From assembly GCF_900116365.1 (NCBI RefSeq), contig NZ_FPAG01000001.1, positions 399,924 to 463,923 of the forward strand: a DNA stretch of 64,000 nt. The letters run 5' to 3'. The notes under the pieces are model-generated. The model was given only the letters and a program-made list of their open reading frames with translations, searched no databases and was not told where the DNA came from. The stretch is from Zhouia amylolytica (GTDB taxonomy: Bacteria > Bacteroidota > Bacteroidia > Flavobacteriales > Flavobacteriaceae). Below are positions 36,784-44,835 of this stretch, piece after piece (the first letter of the stretch is position 1; each line of letters begins with the position of its first letter). The translations under genes and the position numbers were made by a program.

Positions 36784-37227
36784 ATGAAAAAGATTAAGTT
36801 TTTGGTTTTTACCTTTACTGCGTTGGTTTTAACTTCATGTTCCTTAGATGATGATGAATCTAACTTTCATTTCGAAGCCATGTCGATTACTGAGGTAGAT
36901 TTACCTGAAAGCTTTGTGTATGGTGAAACTTATGATTTCAACATAACTTATGAAAAGCCGTCATCATGCTATGTATTTCAAGGTTTCGATTATGTTCATA
37001 GTGGAAACTTAGAAAGAACAGTAACTGCAGTTGCTTCTGTTTATGACGATAGAGCCTGTACTGAAGGTATTACGTTTGAAACAAAGATTCTGCCATTTGA
37101 GGTGAGGTTTAAGGGCACCTATACTTTTAGATTTTGGACAGGAATTAACGAAGAAACTCAACAAGATGAGTATATTATAGTAGAAATTCCTGTTGAGGAA
37201 GAGCAAACAACAGCAATAAAGCCTTAA
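36784..37227 (+). CDS. putative lipoprotein, unknown function
   Basis: 147 residues. The lipoprotein signal ends LTSC (Cys19), followed by SLDDDES, a typical acidic start of Bacteroidota outer-membrane lipoproteins. The mature domain is beta-rich with two cysteines (KPSSCYVFQGF and DDRACTEGITF) and a core FRFWTGINEE. I recognise no named family. It lies 45 bases upstream of the sigma factor gene and may be co-transcribed with it, so it could be part of the same envelope signalling unit. Confidence 0.75.
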   Translation: MKKIKFLVFTFTALVLTSCSLDDDESNFHFEAMSITEVDLPESFVYGETYDFNITYEKPSSCYVFQGFDYVHSGNLERTVTAVASVYDDRACTEGITFETKILPFEVRFKGTYTFRFWTGINEETQQDEYIIVEIPVEEEQTTAIKP

Positions 37228-37272
37228 TGAAACAGTAAATCTTTATTAACAAAATATATAACACCTCGATAT

Positions 37273-37809
37273 TTGAGTTTAGAAGAACTCATAGACCAAT
37301 GCAAACGTCGTGACCGGAAGGCACAAGAACAGCTATACAGATTATTTTGTAATAAGCTATATTCATTATGTCTAAAATACTCACGTAATGAAGCTCAGGC
37401 GCAGGATAATCTTCAAGATAGTTTTGTGACTATTTTTAACAAAATAGACCAATATAGCTATAAAGGTTCCTTTGAAGGCTGGTTAAAACGAATAACTATC
37501 AACACTTCACTTCAAAAATACAGAAGTGACGGTGTTTTTGATATTATAAATGAAGTACCCGACGAGAATGAAAGTATTGAGGTGGAAGATAACGACATCA
37601 GTCTGGATTACTTATTATCAATAATTCAAGAACTCCCGGACCGTTATCGAATTACTTTTAGTTTGTATGTACTAGATGGGTATTCTCATAAAGAGATTTC
37701 CAGTATGCTAAAAATAACCGAGGGCACATCTAAATCAAATTTAGCCAGGGCCCGGGCATCTCTTAAGGAAAGAATAGAACTGGATCATTTAAAAAAAAAG
37801 GTGAATTGA
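37273..37809 (+). CDS. ECF-type RNA polymerase sigma factor
   Basis: 178 residues starting at a TTG codon (MSLEELIDQCKRRDRKAQEQ); no ATG lies in frame between here and the upstream stop, and the resulting N-terminus is typical. Region 2 is LYRLFCNKLYSLCLKYSRN with QDSFVTIFNKIDQYSYKGSF, and region 4 is LPDRYRITFSLYVLDGYSHK with EISSMLKITEGTSKSNLARA as the -35-type helix-turn-helix. It ends nine bases before the gene for its probable partner, so the two form a pair. Confidence 0.93.
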   Translation: MSLEELIDQCKRRDRKAQEQLYRLFCNKLYSLCLKYSRNEAQAQDNLQDSFVTIFNKIDQYSYKGSFEGWLKRITINTSLQKYRSDGVFDIINEVPDENESIEVEDNDISLDYLLSIIQELPDRYRITFSLYVLDGYSHKEISSMLKITEGTSKSNLARARASLKERIELDHLKKKVN

Positions 37810-37818
37810 ATATAAAGA

Positions 37819-39252
37819 ATGAGCGATAAAAGAAATATAGATCGATTGTTTCAAGAAAAGTTCAAAGATTTTGAGGCCTCGCCTTCAAAAGACTTATGGA
37901 ATACTATTGAAGCCCAACTCGAGACTAAAAAGAAAGATCGAAAGGTGATTCCTTTCTGGTGGAAGTTTGGAGGTATTGCCGCAGGACTCGCTATATTATT
38001 TTCGATTGGTTACAACCTAATTGACAATGATACTTCAACAAACTCCATTGAGGTAACTAACAGCATAAAAGAAAATTCCAACCCGTCATTCAGTAACCCT
38101 GAAAACAAGGATGAGGCTGTTGTAGAAGCAAACCCCAATAAAAACCAAATAAACACATCCTCCAACCCTAAAAAAGACAAAAGCGCCACCATAACTAGTG
38201 CCAGCACTGTAAGTTCAAAGCAAAGAAATACAGATACAGCCACCCAAATTAACAGTAAAGCATACTCAGAAAGCAGCAAGCAAAAGAATTATGAATCTTT
38301 AGCTAACAACAAAAAAGGCGGTTTATCAATTGCGCAAAACGAATCAAATAATCCACTTGATAAAAACAGTAAAATAGGAGTACAGCAAGACAACTCCCTC
38401 ACCAACCGTAGTACACTACTAAATTCATTAAAAGAAGAAGAGGTTGTTGCCGCAAAGAATTCTCGTGATGGGAAAATATCAATTTTTGATGCTATTGAAA
38501 AAGAAAAAGAATTAGCCGTAAACAAGAAACCAAATAAATGGAGTTTAAACCCTACGGTAGCTCCCGTTTATTACAGTACTTTATCCGGCGGTTCCCCGAT
38601 ACATTCTCAATTTGACGGCAACAACAAATCGGGCAACATAAATATGAGCTATGGCCTTAATTTAGCTTATCAAATTAATGATAAACTTAGCGTGCGTTCT
38701 GGAGTCAATAAGGTCGCCATGGGCTATAATACTAATAATGTTGAATTTTCTCCTTCCAGTTTTAATGCGGAAGTGATTACAAATGTAGCATTCTCAAACG
38801 AATCATCAAGGCTCATGGTGAGTAACGACCTAAATAAAGGAACCTTAGCTACTATCGCAGAAACACCTGCGGAAAGTAACATTATATATGATGGAGCCAT
38901 GAATCAACAGCTAGGGTATATAGAGGTTCCATTAGAATTGAAGTATCGAATTTTAGATGATAAATTCGGCATCAACCTTATAGGTGGTATGAGCTCATTA
39001 TTCCTAACGCACAACAACATCACCTTAGAGACCATTGATGGTCTGAAAACTAGAATGGGAGAAGCCACAAATCTTAACAGCACTAATTTCAGCACCAATT
39101 TTGGCATAGGTTTTGATTATAATTTTTCAGACAGGTTCCTCATTAACATGGAACCCATGTTTAAATATCAATTGAATACATTTTCTAGTGGAAACAATGG
39201 CTTTAAGCCATATACACTAGGTGTTTATACAGGTTTTAGTTTTAGGTTTTAG
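37819..39252 (+). CDS. sigma-factor partner: anti-sigma-like head, membrane helix, linker, beta-barrel-like tail
   Basis: 477 residues. Residues 1-45 are cytoplasmic and helical (RNIDRLFQEKFKDFEASPSK, DLWNTIEAQL), like the heads of flavobacterial anti-sigma proteins. Residues 46-67 (FWWKFGGIAAGLAILFSIGY) form one membrane helix. Residues 70-235 are a low-complexity Ser/Asn/Lys/Thr-rich linker. From about 237 a beta-rich domain follows (WSLNPTVAPVYYSTLSGG, YGLNLAYQINDKLSVRSGVN, LEVPLELKYRILDDKFG-like strands) that ends GVYTGFSFRF with a terminal Phe, as in outer-membrane barrels. It lies nine bases after the sigma gene. Either an inner-membrane anti-sigma protein with a periplasmic sensor or a protein that links both membranes. 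Confidence 0.72.
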   Translation: MSDKRNIDRLFQEKFKDFEASPSKDLWNTIEAQLETKKKDRKVIPFWWKFGGIAAGLAILFSIGYNLIDNDTSTNSIEVTNSIKENSNPSFSNPENKDEAVVEANPNKNQINTSSNPKKDKSATITSASTVSSKQRNTDTATQINSKAYSESSKQKNYESLANNKKGGLSIAQNESNNPLDKNSKIGVQQDNSLTNRSTLLNSLKEEEVVAAKNSRDGKISIFDAIEKEKELAVNKKPNKWSLNPTVAPVYYSTLSGGSPIHSQFDGNNKSGNINMSYGLNLAYQINDKLSVRSGVNKVAMGYNTNNVEFSPSSFNAEVITNVAFSNESSRLMVSNDLNKGTLATIAETPAESNIIYDGAMNQQLGYIEVPLELKYRILDDKFGINLIGGMSSLFLTHNNITLETIDGLKTRMGEATNLNSTNFSTNFGIGFDYNFSDRFLINMEPMFKYQLNTFSSGNNGFKPYTLGVYTGFSFRF

Positions 39253-39295
39253 TTGGTTAGGTTTTATTTATTGCTCAAAAGCAATAATATGCCTC

Positions 39296-39330
39296 AAAAA
39301 ACGCCTCGTGGTTGGGGCGTTTTTTATTTT
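39296..39330 (+). terminator. rho-independent terminator of the sigma factor unit
   Basis: A ten-base-pair stem AAAAAACGCC / GGCGTTTTTT with an eight-to-ten-base loop and a T-rich tail, 43 bases after the stop codon. Confidence 0.9.
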
Positions 39331-39421
39331 ATGTGACAAGCTAAGCTTCATTTTATTGGTCGGAAAAGTATTAAATATCGTTATCATGAAAAATGAAGCT
39401 CATTTTACTATGCTACTGCAA

Positions 39422-39937
39422 TTACTTTTTTAATTTTCTTCCCTGGGTTGTAAAAGACAAGCCTTGTTGCCCCTTCATTGATATCATGACCGCTTCAAAT
39501 AATGGCTCATTTACGGCATCATCGTCTATTGCCCATTCAAATATAAAATTACCTCCGACACCTCCCAAATCATCTTCTTCATCTACAATGATTTCAACTG
39601 TTTCTATAGGATTTAAAGCAATTGGTTCTTTAAAATAATTCCTTATCAGATCTCCATGAGTATCGTAATAGTCCGCTGAAGTTATATAAACAGGACTATC
39701 CATATCAATATTCCTCAAACTAACAGTTACCGTTAAAAAGGTAGTTTGTGATTCGGAAAAACTATATATTTCTGAATATACAGGTAAATATGTTTTTCCA
39801 TATAAAAGACTATCTTTTCCTTCTAAAGATACACTACGCTGCTTCCAACTCTCCGAATTGACAGAACTAATCTGTTTCGTTTCAGTGCAAGCACATAAGA
39901 CCAAAAAGACCCATAATATAATAAAGCTACTCCTCAT
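39422..39937 (-). CDS. DUF3124 domain-containing lipoprotein
   Basis: 171 residues from the ATG at 39937 (MRSSFIILWVFLVLCAC), which puts the lipobox cysteine at 17; the longer frame would overlap plsC and lack a proper signal. The body (YGKTYLPVYSEIYSF, LTVTVSLRNIDMDSPVYITS, LNPIETVEIIVDEEDDLGG, GNFIFEWAID) matches DUF3124, a beta-sandwich-like exported family of unknown function. It starts 40 bases after the plsC stop. Confidence 0.87.
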   Translation of the reverse strand: MRSSFIILWVFLVLCACTETKQISSVNSESWKQRSVSLEGKDSLLYGKTYLPVYSEIYSFSESQTTFLTVTVSLRNIDMDSPVYITSADYYDTHGDLIRNYFKEPIALNPIETVEIIVDEEDDLGGVGGNFIFEWAIDDDAVNEPLFEAVMISMKGQQGLSFTTQGRKLKK

Positions 39938-39977
39938 AATTAGATGCTTAATGAATAAAGATATAAAAAACGAATCT

Positions 39978-40712
39978 TTATCTGGATAATTCATCATGAA
40001 TTACACTCCAGCACTTCTCTCTGATATGATTTTTATCGATAGTAGCATGTCCATTTGTTTCTATAAATCGTAACTTCTTAACCCGCATCAGCCCTAAACT
40101 TCCTTCAAAAAAATCATATGGAAAGCGTCTTTTATTATCATAAAAGACCATAGGTACAATTGGAATCCGATGCTGAATTGCTAGACGAAAAGCTCCATCT
40201 TTAAACTTATCCAATAAGATATCCTCATCAGGAACTCCACCTTCCGGAAAAATACAAACACTCAATCCTTGATGTAACCTTTTTTGGGCTCTTTTATACA
40301 CCGCTGTTCGACTCCCTGCACTATTCCTGTCAACCATTATACAGACCCTTTTATAGAAAAAGCCAAACACAGGAATCTTCACCAATTCTTTTTTTCCCAC
40401 AAAAACAAATGGATTAGGAGACGCTTTCAACATAAGCATTATATCTGTCATGCTGGTATGATTAGCAATTAACATATAACTCTTACCTTTTTCCATTTTC
40501 TGCTGACGATCGATTCGCGGAATAAACCCCATACCATACAGGATAATATTTGCCCATACATTTCTTGCTACCCAAAAAAACTGCGGGTATAATCTGTCTG
40601 AAGAGGACAGCACCAATAGTACAGGAAACATTATAATAATTGGTACTGCTACAAGCACATAGAACCATATGCGCCACACTAAAATCAAAAATTTCTTAAG
40701 TAGTACGATCAT
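39978..40712 (-). CDS. 1-acyl-sn-glycerol-3-phosphate acyltransferase
   Basis: 244 residues with one N-terminal membrane helix. PlsC-type enzymes add the second acyl chain to lysophosphatidic acid in phospholipid synthesis. The catalytic HX4D motif is NHTSMTD (His85, Asp90); CIFPEGGVPDED contains the glycerophosphate-binding FPEG motif. Divergent from trpS, with only 76 bases between the start codons. Paralogues acting on other acyl acceptors cannot be excluded. Confidence 0.9.
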   Translation of the reverse strand: MIVLLKKFLILVWRIWFYVLVAVPIIIMFPVLLVLSSSDRLYPQFFWVARNVWANIILYGMGFIPRIDRQQKMEKGKSYMLIANHTSMTDIMLMLKASPNPFVFVGKKELVKIPVFGFFYKRVCIMVDRNSAGSRTAVYKRAQKRLHQGLSVCIFPEGGVPDEDILLDKFKDGAFRLAIQHRIPIVPMVFYDNKRRFPYDFFEGSLGLMRVKKLRFIETNGHATIDKNHIREKCWSVIHDELSR

Positions 40713-40731
40713 GGTCCCAAAAATACATAAT

Positions 40732-40766
40732 TTGTCAGGTAGTTTAACACAAACCTTTTACCTTTG
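40732..40766 (+). promoter_or_regulatory. putative promoter of trpS
   Basis: TACCTTTG at 40759-40766 matches TAnnTTTG exactly, 22 bases before the trpS start at 40789. A TTG at 40732-40734 is 24 bases upstream, slightly longer than usual. Confidence 0.45.
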
Positions 40767-40788
40767 TGCTTCGTTGAAAATATATAAG

Positions 40789-41760
40789 ATGGCGAGAATA
40801 TTAACAGGAATTCAAAGTACCGGTACTCCACATTTAGGAAATATTTTAGGAGCAATTTTACCAGCTATTGAGATGGCTCAACAAAAAGAAAATGACTCTT
40901 TTCTTTTTATTGCCAATATGCACTCACTTACCCAAATCAAAGATGCGGAAACACTCAGAAACAATACCTATGCCGTAGCGGCGACTTGGTTAGCATGTGG
41001 GTTAGATATTAATAGAGTAGTTTTTTACCGTCAAAGTGATGTACCCCAAACAGCTGAACTCACCTGGTACTTAAGTTGCTTTTTTCCATTTCAGCGCCTG
41101 ACACTTGCACACTCTTTTAAAGATAAAGCAGATCGTCTTGAGGATGTTAACGCAGGCCTGTTCACTTACCCAATGCTTATGGCTGCGGATATCTTATTAT
41201 ATGATGCCGAGATTGTACCTGTAGGAAAGGATCAGTTACAACACCTGGAAATCACCAGGGATGTTGCTTCGCGTATTCATAGTAAAATGGAAAAGGAGAT
41301 ATTTGTATTGCCTGAAGGCAAAGTTCGAGAAGAGTCAATGTATGTCCCTGGAACCGATGGCGGAAAGATGAGTAAGTCAAGAGGAAACATTATTAATATT
41401 TTTCTTCCGGACAAGAAGTTACGTAAACAAATTATGGGAATAGCAACGGATAGCACTCCTCTTGAAGAGCCCAAGGACCCTGACACCTGTAATGTATTTG
41501 CCTTATACAAAATTTTAGGAACTACAGCACAGGTTGAGCAAATGAGGGCTAATTATTTAGGTGGCAATTATGGATATGGACATGCCAAGCAAGCCTTATA
41601 TGAATTAATTCTGGATCGTTTTGGCGAGACTCGTGAAAAGTTCAACTATTATATGGAGAATCTTCAAGAAATTGATGAGGCTCTGGCTATAGGTGCTAAA
41701 AAAGCTGCAGGCGTAGCGAATGCCACCCTTAACAGAGTTAGAGAAACTTTGGGATACTAA
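40789..41760 (+). CDS. trpS: tryptophan--tRNA ligase
   Basis: 323 residues from the ATG at 40789 (MARILTGIQSTGTPHLGNIL). An ATG 40 codons upstream is ignored because that stretch contains the promoter box and is not homologous. The HIGH-like motif is TGTPHLGN at 11-18 and the KMSKS motif is GGKMSKSRGN at 191-200, as expected for a class I enzyme that charges tRNA-Trp. Other stretches (LTWYLSCFFPFQRL, QLQHLEITRDVASR) are typical. Single gene. Confidence 0.96.
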   Translation: MARILTGIQSTGTPHLGNILGAILPAIEMAQQKENDSFLFIANMHSLTQIKDAETLRNNTYAVAATWLACGLDINRVVFYRQSDVPQTAELTWYLSCFFPFQRLTLAHSFKDKADRLEDVNAGLFTYPMLMAADILLYDAEIVPVGKDQLQHLEITRDVASRIHSKMEKEIFVLPEGKVREESMYVPGTDGGKMSKSRGNIINIFLPDKKLRKQIMGIATDSTPLEEPKDPDTCNVFALYKILGTTAQVEQMRANYLGGNYGYGHAKQALYELILDRFGETREKFNYYMENLQEIDEALAIGAKKAAGVANATLNRVRETLGY

Positions 41761-41777
41761 AACTCTATGTCATATAT

Positions 41778-41805
41778 AATCATCTTTATAATCCTGATGA
41801 TTTTT
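41778..41805 (+). terminator. weak terminator-like hairpin after trpS
   Basis: AATCATC / GATGATT with an 11-base loop and five T, beginning 18 bases past the trpS stop. The stem is short and AT-rich. Confidence 0.4.
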
Positions 41806-41878
41806 AATATATGAATGAACTACAAACTAAATTAAGTGCCAACGCATCGATGTAAAATGCGATGCAATATAAACGAAG

Positions 41879-41935
41879 ACTGTCTCAATTGATTTTTTGC
41901 TAAGCTTCTAGTTTAATCATTTGAGACAGTTTTTG
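41879..41935 (+). terminator. long hairpin with T run between trpS and the lipoprotein gene
   Basis: ACTGTCTCAA (41879-41888) pairs perfectly with TTGAGACAGT (41921-41930), with an inner TGATT / AATCA extension, and a T run follows. A smaller inverted repeat GCATCG / CGATGC lies just upstream. It reads as a plus-strand terminator, although it is 118 bases from trpS; see findings for a possible mobile remnant. Confidence 0.5.
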
Positions 41936-41958
41936 TATTATTTATACTTTGTTATACG

Positions 41959-42378
41959 CTAAAAATTTATAACATAATTCAATTGTTCAAGCATTCCCTC
42001 TTCACTGATCGTTACCTCTTTCCTGGCAACTGTTTCTCCATCTAAAGTAATATACATCGTTATACCATAAGGTTCAAAAATAGTACCGTCGGCACTAGTA
42101 TCATCTTTAAAACTCAATTCCATTACGGTTTCAGAAGCCACATTCTGGTCGGTAAAAGCCTTTGAATATGGTAAATGTTCATTACTATAGGATTGATCAC
42201 CTACGATAATACCTTTACCTTCGATTGCACATGAAATATCAGAGACCCGGCTGTTATCAGATGAGATAATATTAAAGGCAATATCGACATTCTCTATTGC
42301 CCAGGATTCGCCATCATCATCTGAGGAACAGGCAGAAATTAATAAAACGCACACGAGTAATGTTAAGATTTTTTTCAT
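41959..42378 (-). CDS. putative lipoprotein, unknown function
   Basis: 139 residues from the ATG at 42378 (MKKILTLLVCVLLISACSSD), with lipobox LISAC (Cys17) and a typical acidic SSDDDGES start after it. The mature domain is small and beta-rich (WAIENVDIAFNIISSDNSR, MYITLDGETVARKEVTISEEG). No named family recognised. It is convergent with trpS and 200 bases from the macrodomain gene on its other side; the 202-base gap upstream shows no clear element. Confidence 0.75.
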   Translation of the reverse strand: MKKILTLLVCVLLISACSSDDDGESWAIENVDIAFNIISSDNSRVSDISCAIEGKGIIVGDQSYSNEHLPYSKAFTDQNVASETVMELSFKDDTSADGTIFEPYGITMYITLDGETVARKEVTISEEGMLEQLNYVINF

Positions 42379-42580
42379 TTTTTTAAATTTTTTAATCTCC
42401 TGATGGTCCAAAACATTTGAACACATTCAGGAACTAACAAAAGCATCAATTATTTCCTTGAAGTAATTTGAAATAATGACACCCTAAATTAGTTTCATGA
42501 TTTTGGGGTTAAAAATTCACTTTCGAGTATTAATGGTAAAAATAGGAAAAAGTTTACTCATCCAATGACAGAATGTACAA

Positions 42581-43090
42581 CTATTGGAATAGCAAAGATG
42601 AATAAATGTTATAGTTCTGGTCGTCATAGCACACGAATACAACTTTTTTAACATGGTTAAAAACAAAGCCATACACTGTTTTTACAGCAACCTCGGCAGC
42701 CTGCTGTTTAGGATATCCGTAAACCCCTGTACTTATATTAGGAAAGGCAATAGATGACACCTCAGCTATTTCAGCAAGCTTCAAGCTGTTGTAATAACAA
42801 TTAGCCAAAGCTTGTGCTTCTTTAAATTGACCTCCTTTCCAAACTGGCCCAACCGTGTGAATGACTTTTAGAGCTTTAAGATTTCCAGCATTGGTAATAA
42901 CAGCCTCTCCCGTGGGGCAATTCCCTTGTTCGTCGACTATTTCCTTACACTCTTTTAAGATGGATGGCCCACCTGCCCTGTGAATAGCACCATCAACTCC
43001 TCCTCCACCTAAAAGTGAACTATTAGCTGCATTAACAATAATATCAACCTCGAGTGTTGTAATATCCCCCTTAAGGAGTTCAAATTTCAT
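42581..43090 (-). CDS. macrodomain protein (O-acetyl-ADP-ribose deacetylase type)
   Basis: 169 residues from the ATG at 43090 (MKFELLKGDITTLEVDIIVN), which gives the canonical macrodomain N-terminus. The ADP-ribose pocket is seen in VNAANSSLLGGGGVDGAIHRAGG (Asn20, Asn23, Asp33 region) and in PNISTGVYGYPKQQA. Such proteins remove acetyl from O-acetyl-ADP-ribose or ADP-ribose from proteins or nucleic acids. It lies 36 bases downstream of a sulfatase gene on the same strand, possibly co-transcribed; no linked ADP-ribosyltransferase is present. Confidence 0.92.
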   Translation of the reverse strand: MKFELLKGDITTLEVDIIVNAANSSLLGGGGVDGAIHRAGGPSILKECKEIVDEQGNCPTGEAVITNAGNLKALKVIHTVGPVWKGGQFKEAQALANCYYNSLKLAEIAEVSSIAFPNISTGVYGYPKQQAAEVAVKTVYGFVFNHVKKVVFVCYDDQNYNIYSSLLFQ

Positions 43091-43126
43091 TTCACTAACC
43101 TTTGTTATATACAAATTTAGTGAATT

Positions 43127-44671
43127 TTACCCCCCATATAAACCATTTTTAAAATCCCCGTCGCATGCCAAGAGCATCATTTCTTTAAGTGCTTTAAACT
43201 TTTCGGGATATTGTTCAGAAAGGTCTTTTTCTTCCTTAAAATCTTCCGGAAGGTAAAATAATTCGAAAGCGTTCTTCCTTAAATGTGTCCTAATTTTCCA
43301 ACCATCTTTGGTGATAAGGGTCGGTCCTGTAAACGAAGAATAAACCACATATTCATGTTCTTCAACATTGTCATCCCCAAATATCTCCTTAAAATACGAC
43401 ACCCCATCTACCTCTATTGGTTTATTATACCCCACTATTTCAGCTATTGTTGGTAAAAGGTCATAACTTGCAATTAACCTATCGCTAGTTATATTTTCAT
43501 TAATTTTATCCGGCCATCTCATGATTAAGGGGACATTAATCCCTCCCTGTAAATTACTTCTTTTCATTCCTGCTCTACCACCATTTCCATCAAAAATATC
43601 TCCCGCTAAATCACTGTAATATTTTCTTCCAAGATCATCGAAACGTTCTCCTGTTTTAATATTTGAATAAGGTTTAGTAACTCTTCCTTCCTGGGCATAA
43701 TAGATTTCATGGCCGTTATCGGCCGTAAAAATTATCAAGGTGTTATCATCAATACCTAAATCCACAAGCTTATCCATTATTTGCCCAACATTATCGTCCA
43801 ACAATTTAACCATAGAGGCATACTCTTTTTCTATAGGCGTTAAACGGTCGTCATTTATAAAATCAGCATGGACTTCGGGAATCGCTACCGGACCATGCGG
43901 CAATTGTGTCGGAAAGTACAAGAAGAAAGGCTGATCGCTATTCGATTCGAGAAAACTGAGAATCCCTTCCATAAAAATATCTTGGGAATATACCTCCTTA
44001 CCTTCCATATTCCAACGCTCCTTGTAGATAGCCTCTGTTTCGGGCTCTCCCGTTTTACCTGCATTAATTAAAGTATTCCCTTCATACATTTTAATGGCTC
44101 CATTTTCAAATAAAAATGGCGGATAAAACCCATGAGCTCTTACATGATCTAAATACCCTAAATAATAATCCCAACCATGTCGCTTCATCTGGTGGTCAGT
44201 GGCAGAAAATCCCCATTCAAGCTTACCAAATTGAGCAGTTTTATATCCTGATTCTTTCGCTACCTGCCCCAAAAAGACCTGATTTTCCGGAATAGGATCC
44301 AACGCTTCATTCAGTCGTTTATCGACCTCCTCTAAACTAGCCTTTTCTGTATGAACATACTTATAGGCTCCACCGCCAGTAACTTGAAACCCATTTTTAT
44401 GACAATCATGTAAACCCGTAATCAATGAAGCACGTGCCGGAGCACACAACATATTAGAATAAGCATTGGTAAATCGGATTCCTTCTGAGGCTAATCGGTC
44501 TATATTTGGAGTTTTTATTATCTCCTGACCCTCATGACCCAACAAACCGATTCCGAGATCATCAGCATAAATTAATATTATATTAGGTCTTTTATTCTCT
44601 TTTTTCTCATTCTTAACACATGAGACAAACACTAGTAAAACACAGCTAACAAAAGCAATCAAAACTCTCAT
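43127..44671 (-). CDS. sulfatase lipoprotein (formylglycine-dependent)
   Basis: 514 residues from the ATG at 44671 (MRVLIAFVSCVLLVFVSC), with lipobox cysteine 18; the longer frame adds a non-signal extension. Metal ligands Asp37/Asp38 are in IILIYADDLGIG. The Cys-type sulfatase signature is SNMLCAPARASLITG with Cys76, which a formylglycine-generating enzyme must oxidise. TADNGHEIYY contains further metal ligands. It hydrolyses sulfate esters, probably of a marine polysaccharide, at the cell surface or in the periplasm. No SusC/SusD or glycosidase genes are adjacent, so the substrate is open. Confidence 0.92.
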   Translation of the reverse strand: MRVLIAFVSCVLLVFVSCVKNEKKENKRPNIILIYADDLGIGLLGHEGQEIIKTPNIDRLASEGIRFTNAYSNMLCAPARASLITGLHDCHKNGFQVTGGGAYKYVHTEKASLEEVDKRLNEALDPIPENQVFLGQVAKESGYKTAQFGKLEWGFSATDHQMKRHGWDYYLGYLDHVRAHGFYPPFLFENGAIKMYEGNTLINAGKTGEPETEAIYKERWNMEGKEVYSQDIFMEGILSFLESNSDQPFFLYFPTQLPHGPVAIPEVHADFINDDRLTPIEKEYASMVKLLDDNVGQIMDKLVDLGIDDNTLIIFTADNGHEIYYAQEGRVTKPYSNIKTGERFDDLGRKYYSDLAGDIFDGNGGRAGMKRSNLQGGINVPLIMRWPDKINENITSDRLIASYDLLPTIAEIVGYNKPIEVDGVSYFKEIFGDDNVEEHEYVVYSSFTGPTLITKDGWKIRTHLRKNAFELFYLPEDFKEEKDLSEQYPEKFKALKEMMLLACDGDFKNGLYGG

Positions 44672-44835
44672 ACTTTCTTTTTCTATTGATTTAAAGGGGC
44701 AATATAACATAAATAGCACCAACTCCTCGTCTAAACCGACCAGTTGAAATTGAGTTTGACGTAAATCAATTATACGTTCAACTCATATAAAAATGGGCAC
44801 ACTTCAATAGAAATAGTAGGTCGATGAACATGTAC

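Noticed and set aside
40669-40788. N-terminal extension of trpS
   Set aside because: The extension overlaps plsC and contains the promoter box; homology begins at MARILTGIQS.
42581-43090. Toxin-antitoxin or defence module around the macrodomain protein
   Set aside because: No ADP-ribosyltransferase toxin or other defence gene is adjacent; neighbours are a sulfatase and a lipoprotein.
44750-44785. Imperfect hairpin between the S9 peptidase and sulfatase genes
   Set aside because: GAGTTTGACGT / ACGTTCAACTC has two mismatches and no T run on either strand, so it is not called a terminator.
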